The position numbers were made by a program, and so were the translations under genes. From Arthrobacter wenxiniae (GTDB lineage Bacteria; Actinomycetota; Actinomycetes; Actinomycetales; Micrococcaceae): a DNA stretch of 64,000 nucleotides. Of the stretch, positions 40,424 to 49,295 are shown piece by piece. Where the stretch lies: positions 124,001 through 188,000 of the forward strand of contig NZ_JAAMFM010000003.1 of NCBI RefSeq assembly GCF_013376105.1, read 5' to 3'. Below the pieces are notes generated by a model. It did no database searches. It worked only from the letters and a program-made list of their open reading frames with translations, and was not told the DNA's origin. The number at the start of each line of letters is the position of its first letter. Within the stretch, counting starts at the first letter, position 1.

Positions 40424-42109
40424 GTGACCGAGCACCCCACCGTTTCCGACCTTGTGGCCGATGTCTGCGCCCGCCATGCCAGCACGGTGTTCGGGCTCAT
40501 GGGCAACGGCAACGCATTCTTCACCAGCAACATCACCCGCCGCGGGCTGCCCTACATCAGCGCGCGCCACGAGGCCGGCACCGTCGCCATGGCCGACGCC
40601 TACTACCGCACCTGCGGCAAGGTGGCTGTCGCCACCGTGACCTATGGCGCGGGCTTCACCAACGCGCTGACCCCGCTGGCCGAGGCGGCGAAGGCACGCA
40701 TCCCCCTGGTGCTGGTGGTGGGCGGCGTCCCCACCACGGGCGCCCGGCCCTGGGACGTCGACCAGGACATGGTGGCTGCCGGGCTCGGCGTGGAGACCCT
40801 CACCGTCACGCGCGAAACGGCCGCGGCGGCCACCGAGCGGGCGTGGGCGCTGGCCGTCCGCGACAGCCGCCCCGTGGTGCTGGCCATCCCCTACGACCTG
40901 GCCTCCGCTGCGGCCGGGCCGCAGCAGCCCGCCGCGGCCGCCGCGTCCGCCGCCGCCGCCGCGGCCGCCCAGCCCGGGGTACGGTCCCTTCCCACAGCGG
41001 ACGCCGCCGCCACCCGCCACATAGCCAGGCTGCTGTCCGGCGCGGAGCGGCCCCTGGTCATCGGCGGCAGGGGTGCCTTCGAGGCGGGCGCCGGCCCCGC
41101 CCTGCGCCGCCTGGGCGACGGACTGGGGGCGTTTTTCGCGACGTCGGCCATGGCCCGCAACCTGTTCGACTCGCCGTGGGACCTGGGCATCGCCGGCGGC
41201 TTTGCCACCCTGCCCGCCGCGGACCTCATGCGCCGCGCCGACGTTGTACTGGTGGCGGGAGCCGGGCTGAACACCTTCCAGACCCGCTACGGCAGCCTTT
41301 TTGCCGACGGCGCCACCGTTATCCAGGTTGACATCCGCGCAGAGGCCGCCTCCCCGGAAGCCAGCGAATTCATCCACGCGGACGCTGCCGCCTTCGCCGC
41401 GGACCTGCTGGACGCCATGCCCGGACTGGGCGGGCGCGGCTGGCGGGACGGCTGCCCGGACGTAGCGGACCGCACGCTGTTTGCCGAGGCGCCCGCCGAC
41501 GAGTTCGCCCAGGACGGCCGACTCAACCCGCGGGCCGTGGCACAGCTGCTCGACACGGTGCTGCCGGCGCAGCGCACCATCGTCCAGGACGGCGGGCATT
41601 TCATCGGCTGGGCGCCCATGTACTGCGGCGTCCCGGACCCGCGGGCCCTGGCGATGGTGGGCACGGCGTTCCAGACCATCGGCCTGGGGCTGCCATCCGC
41701 CGTCGGCGCCGCCGCGGCCCGCCCCGACCGGCTCACGGTCCTGGTTTCCGGCGACGGCGGCGCCCTCATGGGCCTGGCCGACCTCGACACCGCCGTGCGC
41801 ACCATCTCCAGCGGCGTCATGGTGGTGTTCAACGACGCAGCCTATGGCGCCGAGCTGCACCAGTACGCGGTGCGCGGCCTCGACGACACGGCCATGCAGA
41901 TCGCTGAGGTGGACTTCGCCGCACTGGCCCGCGCGTTCGGCGCGCAGGGGACCAAGATGCGGTCCCTCGCGGACATCGACCGCCTCCGGGACTGGCTCGA
42001 CGCCGGCGCACGCGGCCTGTTTGTCCTCGACGTTGCCGTCTCCCAAACCGTGGTGGCCGACTACATGCGCGAGAGCATGGCGCCCGTCCTCGCCGCCCAG
42101 GCCGGCTGA
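40424..42109 (+). CDS. ThDP-dependent acetolactate-synthase-like enzyme
   Basis: 561 aa, three-domain thiamine diphosphate enzyme. N-terminal PYR domain with the cofactor-activating Glu in RHEAGTVAMADAY; central domain with GGRGAFEAGAG; C-terminal PP domain with GDGGALMGLADLDTA and the ThDP/metal motif ending FNDAAYGAE. An Ala-rich stretch (about 166-184) links domains 1 and 2. It lacks features that would identify it as IlvB, and no small subunit gene follows; benzoylformate decarboxylase-, phosphonopyruvate decarboxylase- or sulfoacetaldehyde-type activity is equally possible. Start GTG 40424. Probably controlled by the adjacent Lrp/AsnC protein. Confidence 0.85.
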   Translation: MTEHPTVSDLVADVCARHASTVFGLMGNGNAFFTSNITRRGLPYISARHEAGTVAMADAYYRTCGKVAVATVTYGAGFTNALTPLAEAAKARIPLVLVVGGVPTTGARPWDVDQDMVAAGLGVETLTVTRETAAAATERAWALAVRDSRPVVLAIPYDLASAAAGPQQPAAAAASAAAAAAAQPGVRSLPTADAAATRHIARLLSGAERPLVIGGRGAFEAGAGPALRRLGDGLGAFFATSAMARNLFDSPWDLGIAGGFATLPAADLMRRADVVLVAGAGLNTFQTRYGSLFADGATVIQVDIRAEAASPEASEFIHADAAAFAADLLDAMPGLGGRGWRDGCPDVADRTLFAEAPADEFAQDGRLNPRAVAQLLDTVLPAQRTIVQDGGHFIGWAPMYCGVPDPRALAMVGTAFQTIGLGLPSAVGAAAARPDRLTVLVSGDGGALMGLADLDTAVRTISSGVMVVFNDAAYGAELHQYAVRGLDDTAMQIAEVDFAALARAFGAQGTKMRSLADIDRLRDWLDAGARGLFVLDVAVSQTVVADYMRESMAPVLAAQAG

Positions 42110-42113
42110 GGAC

Positions 42114-43370
42114 TCACCTGGCGAAGTCGTCCTCCAACATTCTGGGCCGGCAAATGACGTACGCGCCGGCGCCCAGGAGGAGCAGGGTGGCAAAGAGGAA
42201 CAGGAACGGCGCCGTCCAGGAGCCGGTCCACTGCCGCAACAGGCCAAAGAACAGCGGACCCACGCAGGCCAGCGCGTAACCCATGCCCTGGCCAAAGCCG
42301 GACAGGGCGCCGGCGCCCTGCTGCGTGCGCGTGCGGTGGTTGATGAGCAGGAGCGATAGGGGGAACGTGCCCGGCCCCAGGCCCGCCAGCGACACCCACA
42401 GCCAGGTCCCGTTGGCCGGTGCCAGCAGCAGGCCGAGGTAGCCGGCCACGAAACAGGCCAGCATGGCCACCACCACCGGGAACGGGTTGCGCATCTTGGC
42501 GGCAACGAGCGGTATGCCCAGGCTCAGCGGCAGGCCGAGCGCGGCAAACAAGGCCAGCATGGAACCGGCGTGGCCGCGGTCCAGGCCGGCCTCCGTCAGG
42601 ACTTCAGGCAGCCACGCGAACAGCGCATAGGTGTTCAGGGACGTGCACCCGAACATGAGCGCCAGGCCCCAGGCGGTTGGCGAGCGCCACAGGTTCATCT
42701 TTGGGGCCGGGGCCCCGTGCGACGGGCGGGAATGGACCCTCAGCCCCTCCGCCCCGGCGGGCGCCGTGCCGGGAGCCGGCGTCGTCCGCGCGTTGTGATG
42801 GGAACGCTGGGACACCACCGCCAGCAGCCAGGGCACGAGTGCAACAACGCTGACCACGGACCAGGATGAGAGCGAGAACTGCCAGTCCGCGGCGTCGGCC
42901 AGGGGGACGGCCAACTGCGCCGGAAGGGCCGTGCCGAGGGACAGCGAGGTGACGTACAGGGCCGTCATGAGGCCAATTTTGCTGGGGAAGTGTTTCTTGA
43001 CCAGCGGCGGCAGGAGCACGTTGCCGGCACCAAGCCCCCCAAAGGCGACCACGGAAAAGATCAGGAAAAGCGCGGTGCTCGGGGCCAGGACGCGGGCCAC
43101 CTGGCCAAGGATGCCCGCCAGGATCGAGATGACGATGAGCCGTTCCAGCGACGCCCAGCGGATCACGTACGGGGTGAGGAAGCCGAACAGGCCAAAGGCG
43201 GCGGTCGGGAGCATGCCGAGGATGCCAATGGTGGCAGTGTCCAGCGGAAGGTCGTGGTTGATGGTCGAAACCAGTGGTGGAACCACCGTCACGGCCCCGC
43301 GCAGCGTCAAGGCCGTCAGGATGATTCCCGCTGCAAAAAACCACAATGACCGTGGGGCGCCCCTCACCAT
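42114..43370 (-). CDS. MFS transporter, CynX/NimT type
   Basis: 418 aa, twelve TM helices with a His/Pro-rich central loop (about 200-235). The opening AAGIILTALTLRGAVTVVPPL and the RTRTQQGAGALSGFGQGMGYA region before TM10 are typical of the cyanate/2-nitroimidazole (CynX/NimT/YycB) branch. Convergent with the ThDP enzyme gene, stops 4 bp apart. Substrate unknown; export of a small organic acid or drug is as likely as cyanate uptake, since no cyanase gene is nearby. Confidence 0.87.
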   Translation of the reverse strand: MVRGAPRSLWFFAAGIILTALTLRGAVTVVPPLVSTINHDLPLDTATIGILGMLPTAAFGLFGFLTPYVIRWASLERLIVISILAGILGQVARVLAPSTALFLIFSVVAFGGLGAGNVLLPPLVKKHFPSKIGLMTALYVTSLSLGTALPAQLAVPLADAADWQFSLSSWSVVSVVALVPWLLAVVSQRSHHNARTTPAPGTAPAGAEGLRVHSRPSHGAPAPKMNLWRSPTAWGLALMFGCTSLNTYALFAWLPEVLTEAGLDRGHAGSMLALFAALGLPLSLGIPLVAAKMRNPFPVVVAMLACFVAGYLGLLLAPANGTWLWVSLAGLGPGTFPLSLLLINHRTRTQQGAGALSGFGQGMGYALACVGPLFFGLLRQWTGSWTAPFLFLFATLLLLGAGAYVICRPRMLEDDFAR

Positions 43371-43491
43371 GTATTCACCATTGCCCCAACGTTACCTGCC
43401 TGTGCGGAGCCGAAAGCGGTAACGCGGCGGTGCCAGGTGTGATGTGGGGCATCGTCCCCGGGCGCAGCGGCCGGAGCCGCCGGCATTCGGT

Positions 43492-43522
43492 TTTACATTG
43501 GGCGCCCGGCACCTGCTAAGCT
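43492..43522 (+). promoter_or_regulatory. Promoter of tRNA-Arg
   Basis: -35-like TTACAT (43493-43498), 18-bp spacer, and extended -10 TGC-TAAGCT (43514-43522). The predicted start is about 27 bases before the tRNA. Confidence 0.45.
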
Positions 43523-43556
43523 CTTTCTCGTTCCCTTCGGCAGCCACGGTTGCCGC

Positions 43557-43632
43557 GCCCTCGTAGCTCAGGGGATAGAGCGGTTGCCTCCGGAGCAACA
43601 GGCCGTAGGTTCGAATCCTATCGAGGGCACCA
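43557..43632 (+). tRNA. tRNA-Arg (anticodon CCG)
   Basis: 76-nt cloverleaf with encoded CCA. Acceptor GCCCTCG (43557-43563) pairs with CGAGGGC (43622-43628). D-arm contains AGCTCAGGGGATAGAGC. Anticodon stem GTTGC/GCAAC encloses loop CTCCGGA, so the anticodon is CCG reading CGG. T-arm has GGTTCGAATCC. A terminator hairpin follows directly. Confidence 0.97.
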
Positions 43633-43635
43633 CGG

Positions 43636-43671
43636 AAAACCCCTGAAATTCTGGCGAATTTCAGGGGTTTT
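43636..43671 (+). terminator. Terminator of tRNA-Arg
   Basis: Perfect 15-bp stem (AAAACCCCTGAAATT with AATTTCAGGGGTTTT) and 6-nt loop, three bases after the tRNA CCA. The A-tract and T-tract make it work in both directions. Confidence 0.9.
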
Positions 43672-43878
43672 GCTTTGCTCAGCCGTTGCCTCCGGGCCCC
43701 AGTTCTGCCCGGGGCTCGTGAACGGCTTTGCCGGCACCGCAGCCCTTGAAGACGGATCCCGGGGGAGGGTGGGCGTCGCCCTGCTCGGCCCGGACAGGCC
43801 CACGGGCACCTCCACGCGATGGGAGGACTCAACCATCCCCTGGTGAACCGGGCGGCGGCGGGCCGGGCGGCGGCCCCC

Positions 43879-43907
43879 TTGACATCGGCTCCTGCGCCCA
43901 TGAAACT
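43879..43907 (+). promoter_or_regulatory. Possible promoter of the GH1 gene
   Basis: Perfect -35 TTGACA (43879-43884), 17-bp spacer and a poor -10 GAAACT (43902-43907), about 30 bp before the start codon of the beta-glucosidase. The rest of the 43672-43878 gap holds nothing I recognise. Confidence 0.4.
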
Positions 43908-43927
43908 CGTGCCCAAGGCTCCGATGA

Positions 43928-45310
<1,383 letters not shown>

Positions 45311-45322
45311 GTGGGTGGTGTT
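45311..45322 (+). repeat. Left terminal inverted repeat
   Basis: GTGGGTGGTGTT, directly after the CTAG target copy that contains the beta-glucosidase stop codon. Confidence 0.9.
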
Positions 45323-45411
45323 TTTCGTTTGGTGGTGTGGCGGTGCCGGATCCGGGCGTGTCCTTTGGGAAAATTGGGTTGTACGGATTCCCTGTGACCA
45401 AGGAGTGATGG

Positions 45412-47097
45412 ATGACGCTGGGCCTGGCACCTACACAGGGGGACTTGCTGGCCGGCACTGTCGGTTATTGCCATGGCCGTGTCGCGGAGGACTCGATCTA
45501 CGCGGTGCTGCACCGGGAGTGCTTCGACCTGTTCCCTGACGCGATGTTCGCGGACCTGTTCACCGATGTGGGCCGGCGCAGTGTGCCGCCGATGATCGTG
45601 GCGGTCGTGATGGTCCTGCAGCGCATTGAGGGCTGCTCGGACCGGGAGGCCGTGGACCGGTTCTCCTTTGACGCGAGGTGGAAGTACGCCGCCGGCGGGC
45701 TGGCCTTCGATTACCCGGGGTTCGTGCACACGGTCTTGGTGGACATGCGGGCCCGTTTGGCGGCCTCGGATGCTCCGGACCGGATCTTCCAGGTGACCCT
45801 GGAGGCTGCGAGGGCTGCCGGTCTGGTGGGGCGCAAGCGGGTGCTGGATTCGACCCCGTTGTATGACGCGGTTGCCACGATGGACACCGTGACGCTGGTC
45901 CGTTCGGCAATCAGGGGCCTGCTGCAGGTCGCGGATGCGGAACTGGAGACACGGCTGCGGGGCGCACTCACCCGTGATGATGAGTATGTCTCGGCGGGGA
46001 AGCCTGTGTGTGCCTGGGATGATGCGGCGGCCCGGAAGGAGGTCGTGGACGCGTTGGCGAAGGACGGGCACGCGGCCCTTGCCGTGCTGGAGGGCCTGGA
46101 ACTGGGAAAATCCGCGGCCCAGGCCGGGGCGTTGCTGGCGACCGTTCTGGGCCAGGACCTGGATTGTGTGGACGGGGTGTTCCATATCGCCCGGCGGGTC
46201 GCAAAGGACCGGGTGATCTCCACCGTCGATCCGGAAGCACGGCACGGGCACAAGACCGCCGCGCGCGGCTTCGACGGCTACAAGGGCCATGTCGCGATCG
46301 ACCCGGACAGTGAGATCATCACCGCGACCACTGTCACGGCCGGTAACACCGGCGACGCGGAACCGGCCACCGGACTCCTCGCCGAAGAACTTGCTGCCGC
46401 GGCCGCCGGCGACGCCGCAGCCGACCCCCACCATGAGGACACCGGCAACGACAATGACAATGACAATGACAACGACAACGACAACGACAATGACAACGGT
46501 ATCGGCGGCGGGCCGGGGCAGTTGGCCGTGTATGGGGATGCGGCGTACGGGGCCGGGGCGTTGCTGGTGGAACTGGAAGCCGCCGGGGCGAGTGTGTTTG
46601 TGAAGGTGCAGCTGCCGGTCGCCCCGGGCGGGCGCTTCGCCAAGGACCGCTTCACCATTGACACCGGCGCCGGGACGGTGACCTGCCCGGCGCAGGTCAC
46701 CGTGCCGATCCGCCCGGCCAAGGCCGGCGGCGGGAACGCCGCCTTCGGTGCCGCCTGCGCCGTGTGCCCACTGGCTGCCCAGTGCACGGCCTCCAAGGCC
46801 GGGCGCACGGTCAGCATCGGCGCGTACGAGGATGAGCTGGTCAGGGCAAGGGAAACACAACAGGACCCGGCGTGGCGGGACGAGTACCGGGGGACCCGTC
46901 CGAAGGTCGAGCGCAAGATCGGGCACCTGATGCGGCAAAAGCACGGCGGACGCCGGGCCAGGGTCCGGGGCCGGGCCAAGGTCAACGCCGATTTCTCCCT
47001 GCTGGCCGCAGCCGTGAACATCGCCCGGCTTGGCGTGCTCAAAATCAGCAAGATCGCGACCTCCCGGCAGGCCCAATCGGCCATGGTCCCGGCATGA
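45412..47097 (+). CDS. IS1182 family transposase
   Basis: 561 aa DDE transposase. N-terminal HTH/DUF772-type region (VVMVLQRIEGCSDREAVDRF), catalytic core with VLDSTPLYDA (first Asp), YGDAAYGAG (second Asp), the cysteine cluster CAVCPLAAQC, and the C-terminal RPKVERKIGHLMR carrying the catalytic Glu. Between the first and second Asp lies an Asn-Asp repeat (residues about 346-362). Ribosome-binding site AAGGAG six bases before the ATG. About 180 bp of non-coding sequence separate its stop from the right end. Confidence 0.93.
   Translation: MTLGLAPTQGDLLAGTVGYCHGRVAEDSIYAVLHRECFDLFPDAMFADLFTDVGRRSVPPMIVAVVMVLQRIEGCSDREAVDRFSFDARWKYAAGGLAFDYPGFVHTVLVDMRARLAASDAPDRIFQVTLEAARAAGLVGRKRVLDSTPLYDAVATMDTVTLVRSAIRGLLQVADAELETRLRGALTRDDEYVSAGKPVCAWDDAAARKEVVDALAKDGHAALAVLEGLELGKSAAQAGALLATVLGQDLDCVDGVFHIARRVAKDRVISTVDPEARHGHKTAARGFDGYKGHVAIDPDSEIITATTVTAGNTGDAEPATGLLAEELAAAAAGDAAADPHHEDTGNDNDNDNDNDNDNDNDNGIGGGPGQLAVYGDAAYGAGALLVELEAAGASVFVKVQLPVAPGGRFAKDRFTIDTGAGTVTCPAQVTVPIRPAKAGGGNAAFGAACAVCPLAAQCTASKAGRTVSIGAYEDELVRARETQQDPAWRDEYRGTRPKVERKIGHLMRQKHGGRRARVRGRAKVNADFSLLAAAVNIARLGVLKISKIATSRQAQSAMVPA
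46447..46497 (+). repeat. Asn-Asp hexanucleotide microsatellite
   Basis: Seventeen codons alternating AAY and GAC, N(DN)8, in a hexanucleotide tandem repeat inside the transposase gene. Lower GC than the surroundings and prone to in-frame slippage. Confidence 0.9.
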
Positions 47098-47275
47098 GAG
47101 GCGGGAGAAGGGCCGACCGTGCCAGCACGGCCCTTTGCGGTGCCCTGCGGACCCCGAGGCACCCACTGCGGACCCCGAAAATGCTTGCCGACACGAAAAT
47201 CAGGCAACCACCAACAGCCTCACACAGTCCTAAAAAAGCCCCCATTCAGCACCAACACCACCAGATAGCTCGTTC

Positions 47276-47287
47276 AACACCACCCAC
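47276..47287 (-). repeat. Right terminal inverted repeat
   Basis: AACACCACCCAC, the exact complement of the left repeat, followed by the second CTAG copy at 47288-47291. Confidence 0.9.
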
Positions 47288-47393
47288 CTAGGAGCGCCCG
47301 GCTTGCAGAACCTCCTGCCCGGGGGGAAGCTGGAAAGGACGGCGCCACACGCCGGCGTCGGATGAGACACCAGTCCAGAAGGAAGCAAGGCAC

Positions 47394-47843
47394 ATGTCCA
47401 CGCAGCGCATGAACATCCAGGAAATCGACCCCAAGGCCTACCAGCCCATGATCGCCATGGAAAAGTACATCCATGCCGGCACGCTGGGCGAGGCGCTGCT
47501 GGCGCTGGTCAAGATCCGGGCCTCGCAGCTCAACGGCTGCGCCTACTGCCTGGACATGCACGGGCGGGAGGCCCGGAACGCCGGCGTGGACAATCGGCGC
47601 GTGGATGTGCTGGCCGGCTGGCAGGAGGCCCGGGCCATGTACTCCGACAGGGAGCAGGCAGCGCTGGCCCTGACGGAGTCCATGACCCTCATCAGCCATG
47701 GCGGGGTGTCCGACGCCATCTGGGCGCAGGTCAAGGCCGCCTTCACTGAGGCGGAGATACCTGTCCTGCTCATGGCGATCTCCGCGATCAATGTCTGGAA
47801 CCGCCTGGCCGTGACCACCCATCAGGCACTGCCGGACGTGTAG
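47394..47843 (+). CDS. AhpD-like carboxymuconolactone decarboxylase family protein
   Basis: 149 aa. Core motif CAYCLDMHGREA supplies the CxxC and the following His of AhpD-type alkylhydroperoxidases, so peroxide reduction is more likely than decarboxylation. All-helical, normally hexameric. Good ribosome-binding region (GGAAGCAAGG). It lies 106 bp beyond the insertion element and may once have been read from the same promoter as the beta-glucosidase. In many Actinobacteria such genes precede an ECF sigma gene; none follows here. Confidence 0.9.
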   Translation: MSTQRMNIQEIDPKAYQPMIAMEKYIHAGTLGEALLALVKIRASQLNGCAYCLDMHGREARNAGVDNRRVDVLAGWQEARAMYSDREQAALALTESMTLISHGGVSDAIWAQVKAAFTEAEIPVLLMAISAINVWNRLAVTTHQALPDV

Positions 47844-48289
47844 TCCGGCGGCTTCCCCAGGCCGGGTCCACCCAATGTCCACAGGCGGGGCGCCGGCACG
47901 GGCGGCGGTGTTGGGGCAGTCGGCGTGGCGGCGGCACGGTGGCCATCCGGACGCGCCCGCACCGTTCAGCCGTGGCCTCATCCAAAACGGGCATCCGTCG
48001 CCCGGGATGCATCCATGGAGGCCTCCTCCCGATGACCTGCTGGCAGCCCATGAGCCCGTGTCCGCCGGGGGCGCCACCTTCACCGGAAGCACCCGCGGCT
48101 TCCCCGCCGTGGATTTGGCGCGCGCGTGCCGTGGAGCTGGACCTCGTGTTTGACGAACTGGCGAATCCTGATCCAGCGCCTCCTGCCGGCACCGTCAGGC
48201 AGGTTGGCTGCATTCCCTGACGGGCCTTACCCAAGGCTTTGGCGGGTGGCCGGCCGGCCACCCGCCGCATTTGGACAGTTCCTGCAGGA
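47844..48289. other. Non-coding gap, nothing recognised
   Basis: 446 bp between the AhpD-like gene and the converging membrane-protein gene. Open frames exist on both strands but their translations are Pro/Arg/Gly-rich and show no family motif. I looked for a decayed sigma-factor gene, often found after AhpD-like genes, and saw no recognisable segment. Confidence 0.5.
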
Positions 48290-49042
48290 TCAGGCTGCCG
48301 GCTCCCGCTGCCCCAAATCCCGTTCCGGAAGCCTGGCTTTTGAAGCCCCAAGCACCGAGGCGGCGGCAGGCCAGAGCCCGGCCACAGTCAGCACCCAGAA
48401 GATGGGCGTGGCAATGATCGAGCTGCCAAGGGCCATCAGGACCACCGTTCCGGCGAGCACCGACACCATGGCCCACAACGGGATGGCCCTGCTCCTGTAC
48501 AGCGCCACCGCCAAGAGTGGAAACCACAACGCAATGCCGGCGATCGCGGGCACAATCACCATGGCCGTGGCCCAGTGCAGGTTCAGCGCATCGTACAAGC
48601 GTGCGGCACCGCCCGTTCCGAGCTGGTCGGCCAGGATCAGCGGCAGCCCGTACGCCGTAAACGTGTGGGTCACCCTCCCGAAGACAAAAAGCACTCCGAG
48701 GACCGCGGCGGCCCAGGCCATGACCCGTGCCGTTGGGGCACCGAGCCGCCAGCCAAGGATGACGGCGGGAACGGCGGTGAACGCGGCAGCAAACGTCAGG
48801 ACGGCTGCCACGCCAAAGAGTTCGGGATTGTCCTGGATGGACTCCATCATGGATTCCGTGGCCGCGGGGCCGCCCTCGCCGCCGAGGCCTCCCGTCGCCT
48901 GGACGCTGCCGTCAGCTGCCATCCGCAGCAGGTCCGCCACGACCACCAGGATAGGAGTCGCCAGCAAGGCCAGCGCCGCCGCCACTGCCTGCCGGCCCCG
49001 GGGAATGGGTTGTCCTTCAGATCCGTTGCGTTGCCTGGTCAT
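48290..49042 (-). CDS. Integral membrane protein, unknown function
   Basis: 250 aa with about six TM segments, an exposed loop after TM1 (about 45-68, Gly/Ser/Met-rich) and a charged C-terminus. Topology and the LGWRLGAPTARVMAWAA and YDALNLHWATAMVIVPAIAG segments resemble DUF4386-type proteins, but I cannot assign it firmly. GAGG nine bases before the ATG. Convergent to the AhpD-like gene and divergent from the kinase operon. Confidence 0.7.
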   Translation of the reverse strand: MTRQRNGSEGQPIPRGRQAVAAALALLATPILVVVADLLRMAADGSVQATGGLGGEGGPAATESMMESIQDNPELFGVAAVLTFAAAFTAVPAVILGWRLGAPTARVMAWAAAVLGVLFVFGRVTHTFTAYGLPLILADQLGTGGAARLYDALNLHWATAMVIVPAIAGIALWFPLLAVALYRSRAIPLWAMVSVLAGTVVLMALGSSIIATPIFWVLTVAGLWPAAASVLGASKARLPERDLGQREPAA

Positions 49043-49295
49043 TGCCGTGCCTCATTTCTTTTTGTCTTTCCGCGTTGGTCCGCGTTGGTCCGGTTTCAAG
49101 CCGCGTCCGGGGTTCTGGCGTCCGTTGCGGCGGATCGGGTTGATGGCTTGAGTCTGCCGCGGGCAGGCCGTCCGCGGATCAGCCGCGGCGCACCCTCCTT
49201 CCCGCTGCGGGCCAGTCCGGCACCATCCCAAAGCAGGTGCCCGGGTCATCCGAAAGTTGGTCGATTGTTTCCACCGCTTCCCGTATCCTCAGGGC

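Larger units (their letters stand above)
45311..47287 (+). mobile_element. IS1182-family insertion sequence
   Basis: 1977-bp element with 12-bp perfect terminal inverted repeats (GTGGGTGGTGTT) and a second shared block GGTGGTGT further in. It is flanked on both sides by CTAG (45307-45310 and 47288-47291); the empty site would be the palindrome CCTAGG. One transposase gene, full length and with intact motifs, so it may still be active. Its insertion point is the stop codon of the beta-glucosidase. Confidence 0.92.

Noticed and set aside
43557-43632. tRNA-Arg as an integration site of a genomic island
   Set aside because: No integrase gene and no direct repeat of the tRNA 3' end downstream in the window.
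46447-46497. Repeat run considered as a CRISPR array
   Set aside because: Units are 6 bp, contiguous and in coding frame; no spacers.
45412-47097. Insertion element considered to have truncated the beta-glucosidase
   Set aside because: The GH1 protein runs to its own TAG, has normal length (457 aa) and a normal C-terminus.
47844-48289. Gap considered as a decayed ECF sigma-factor gene after the AhpD-like gene
   Set aside because: No sigma region 2 or 4 motif in any of the six frames.
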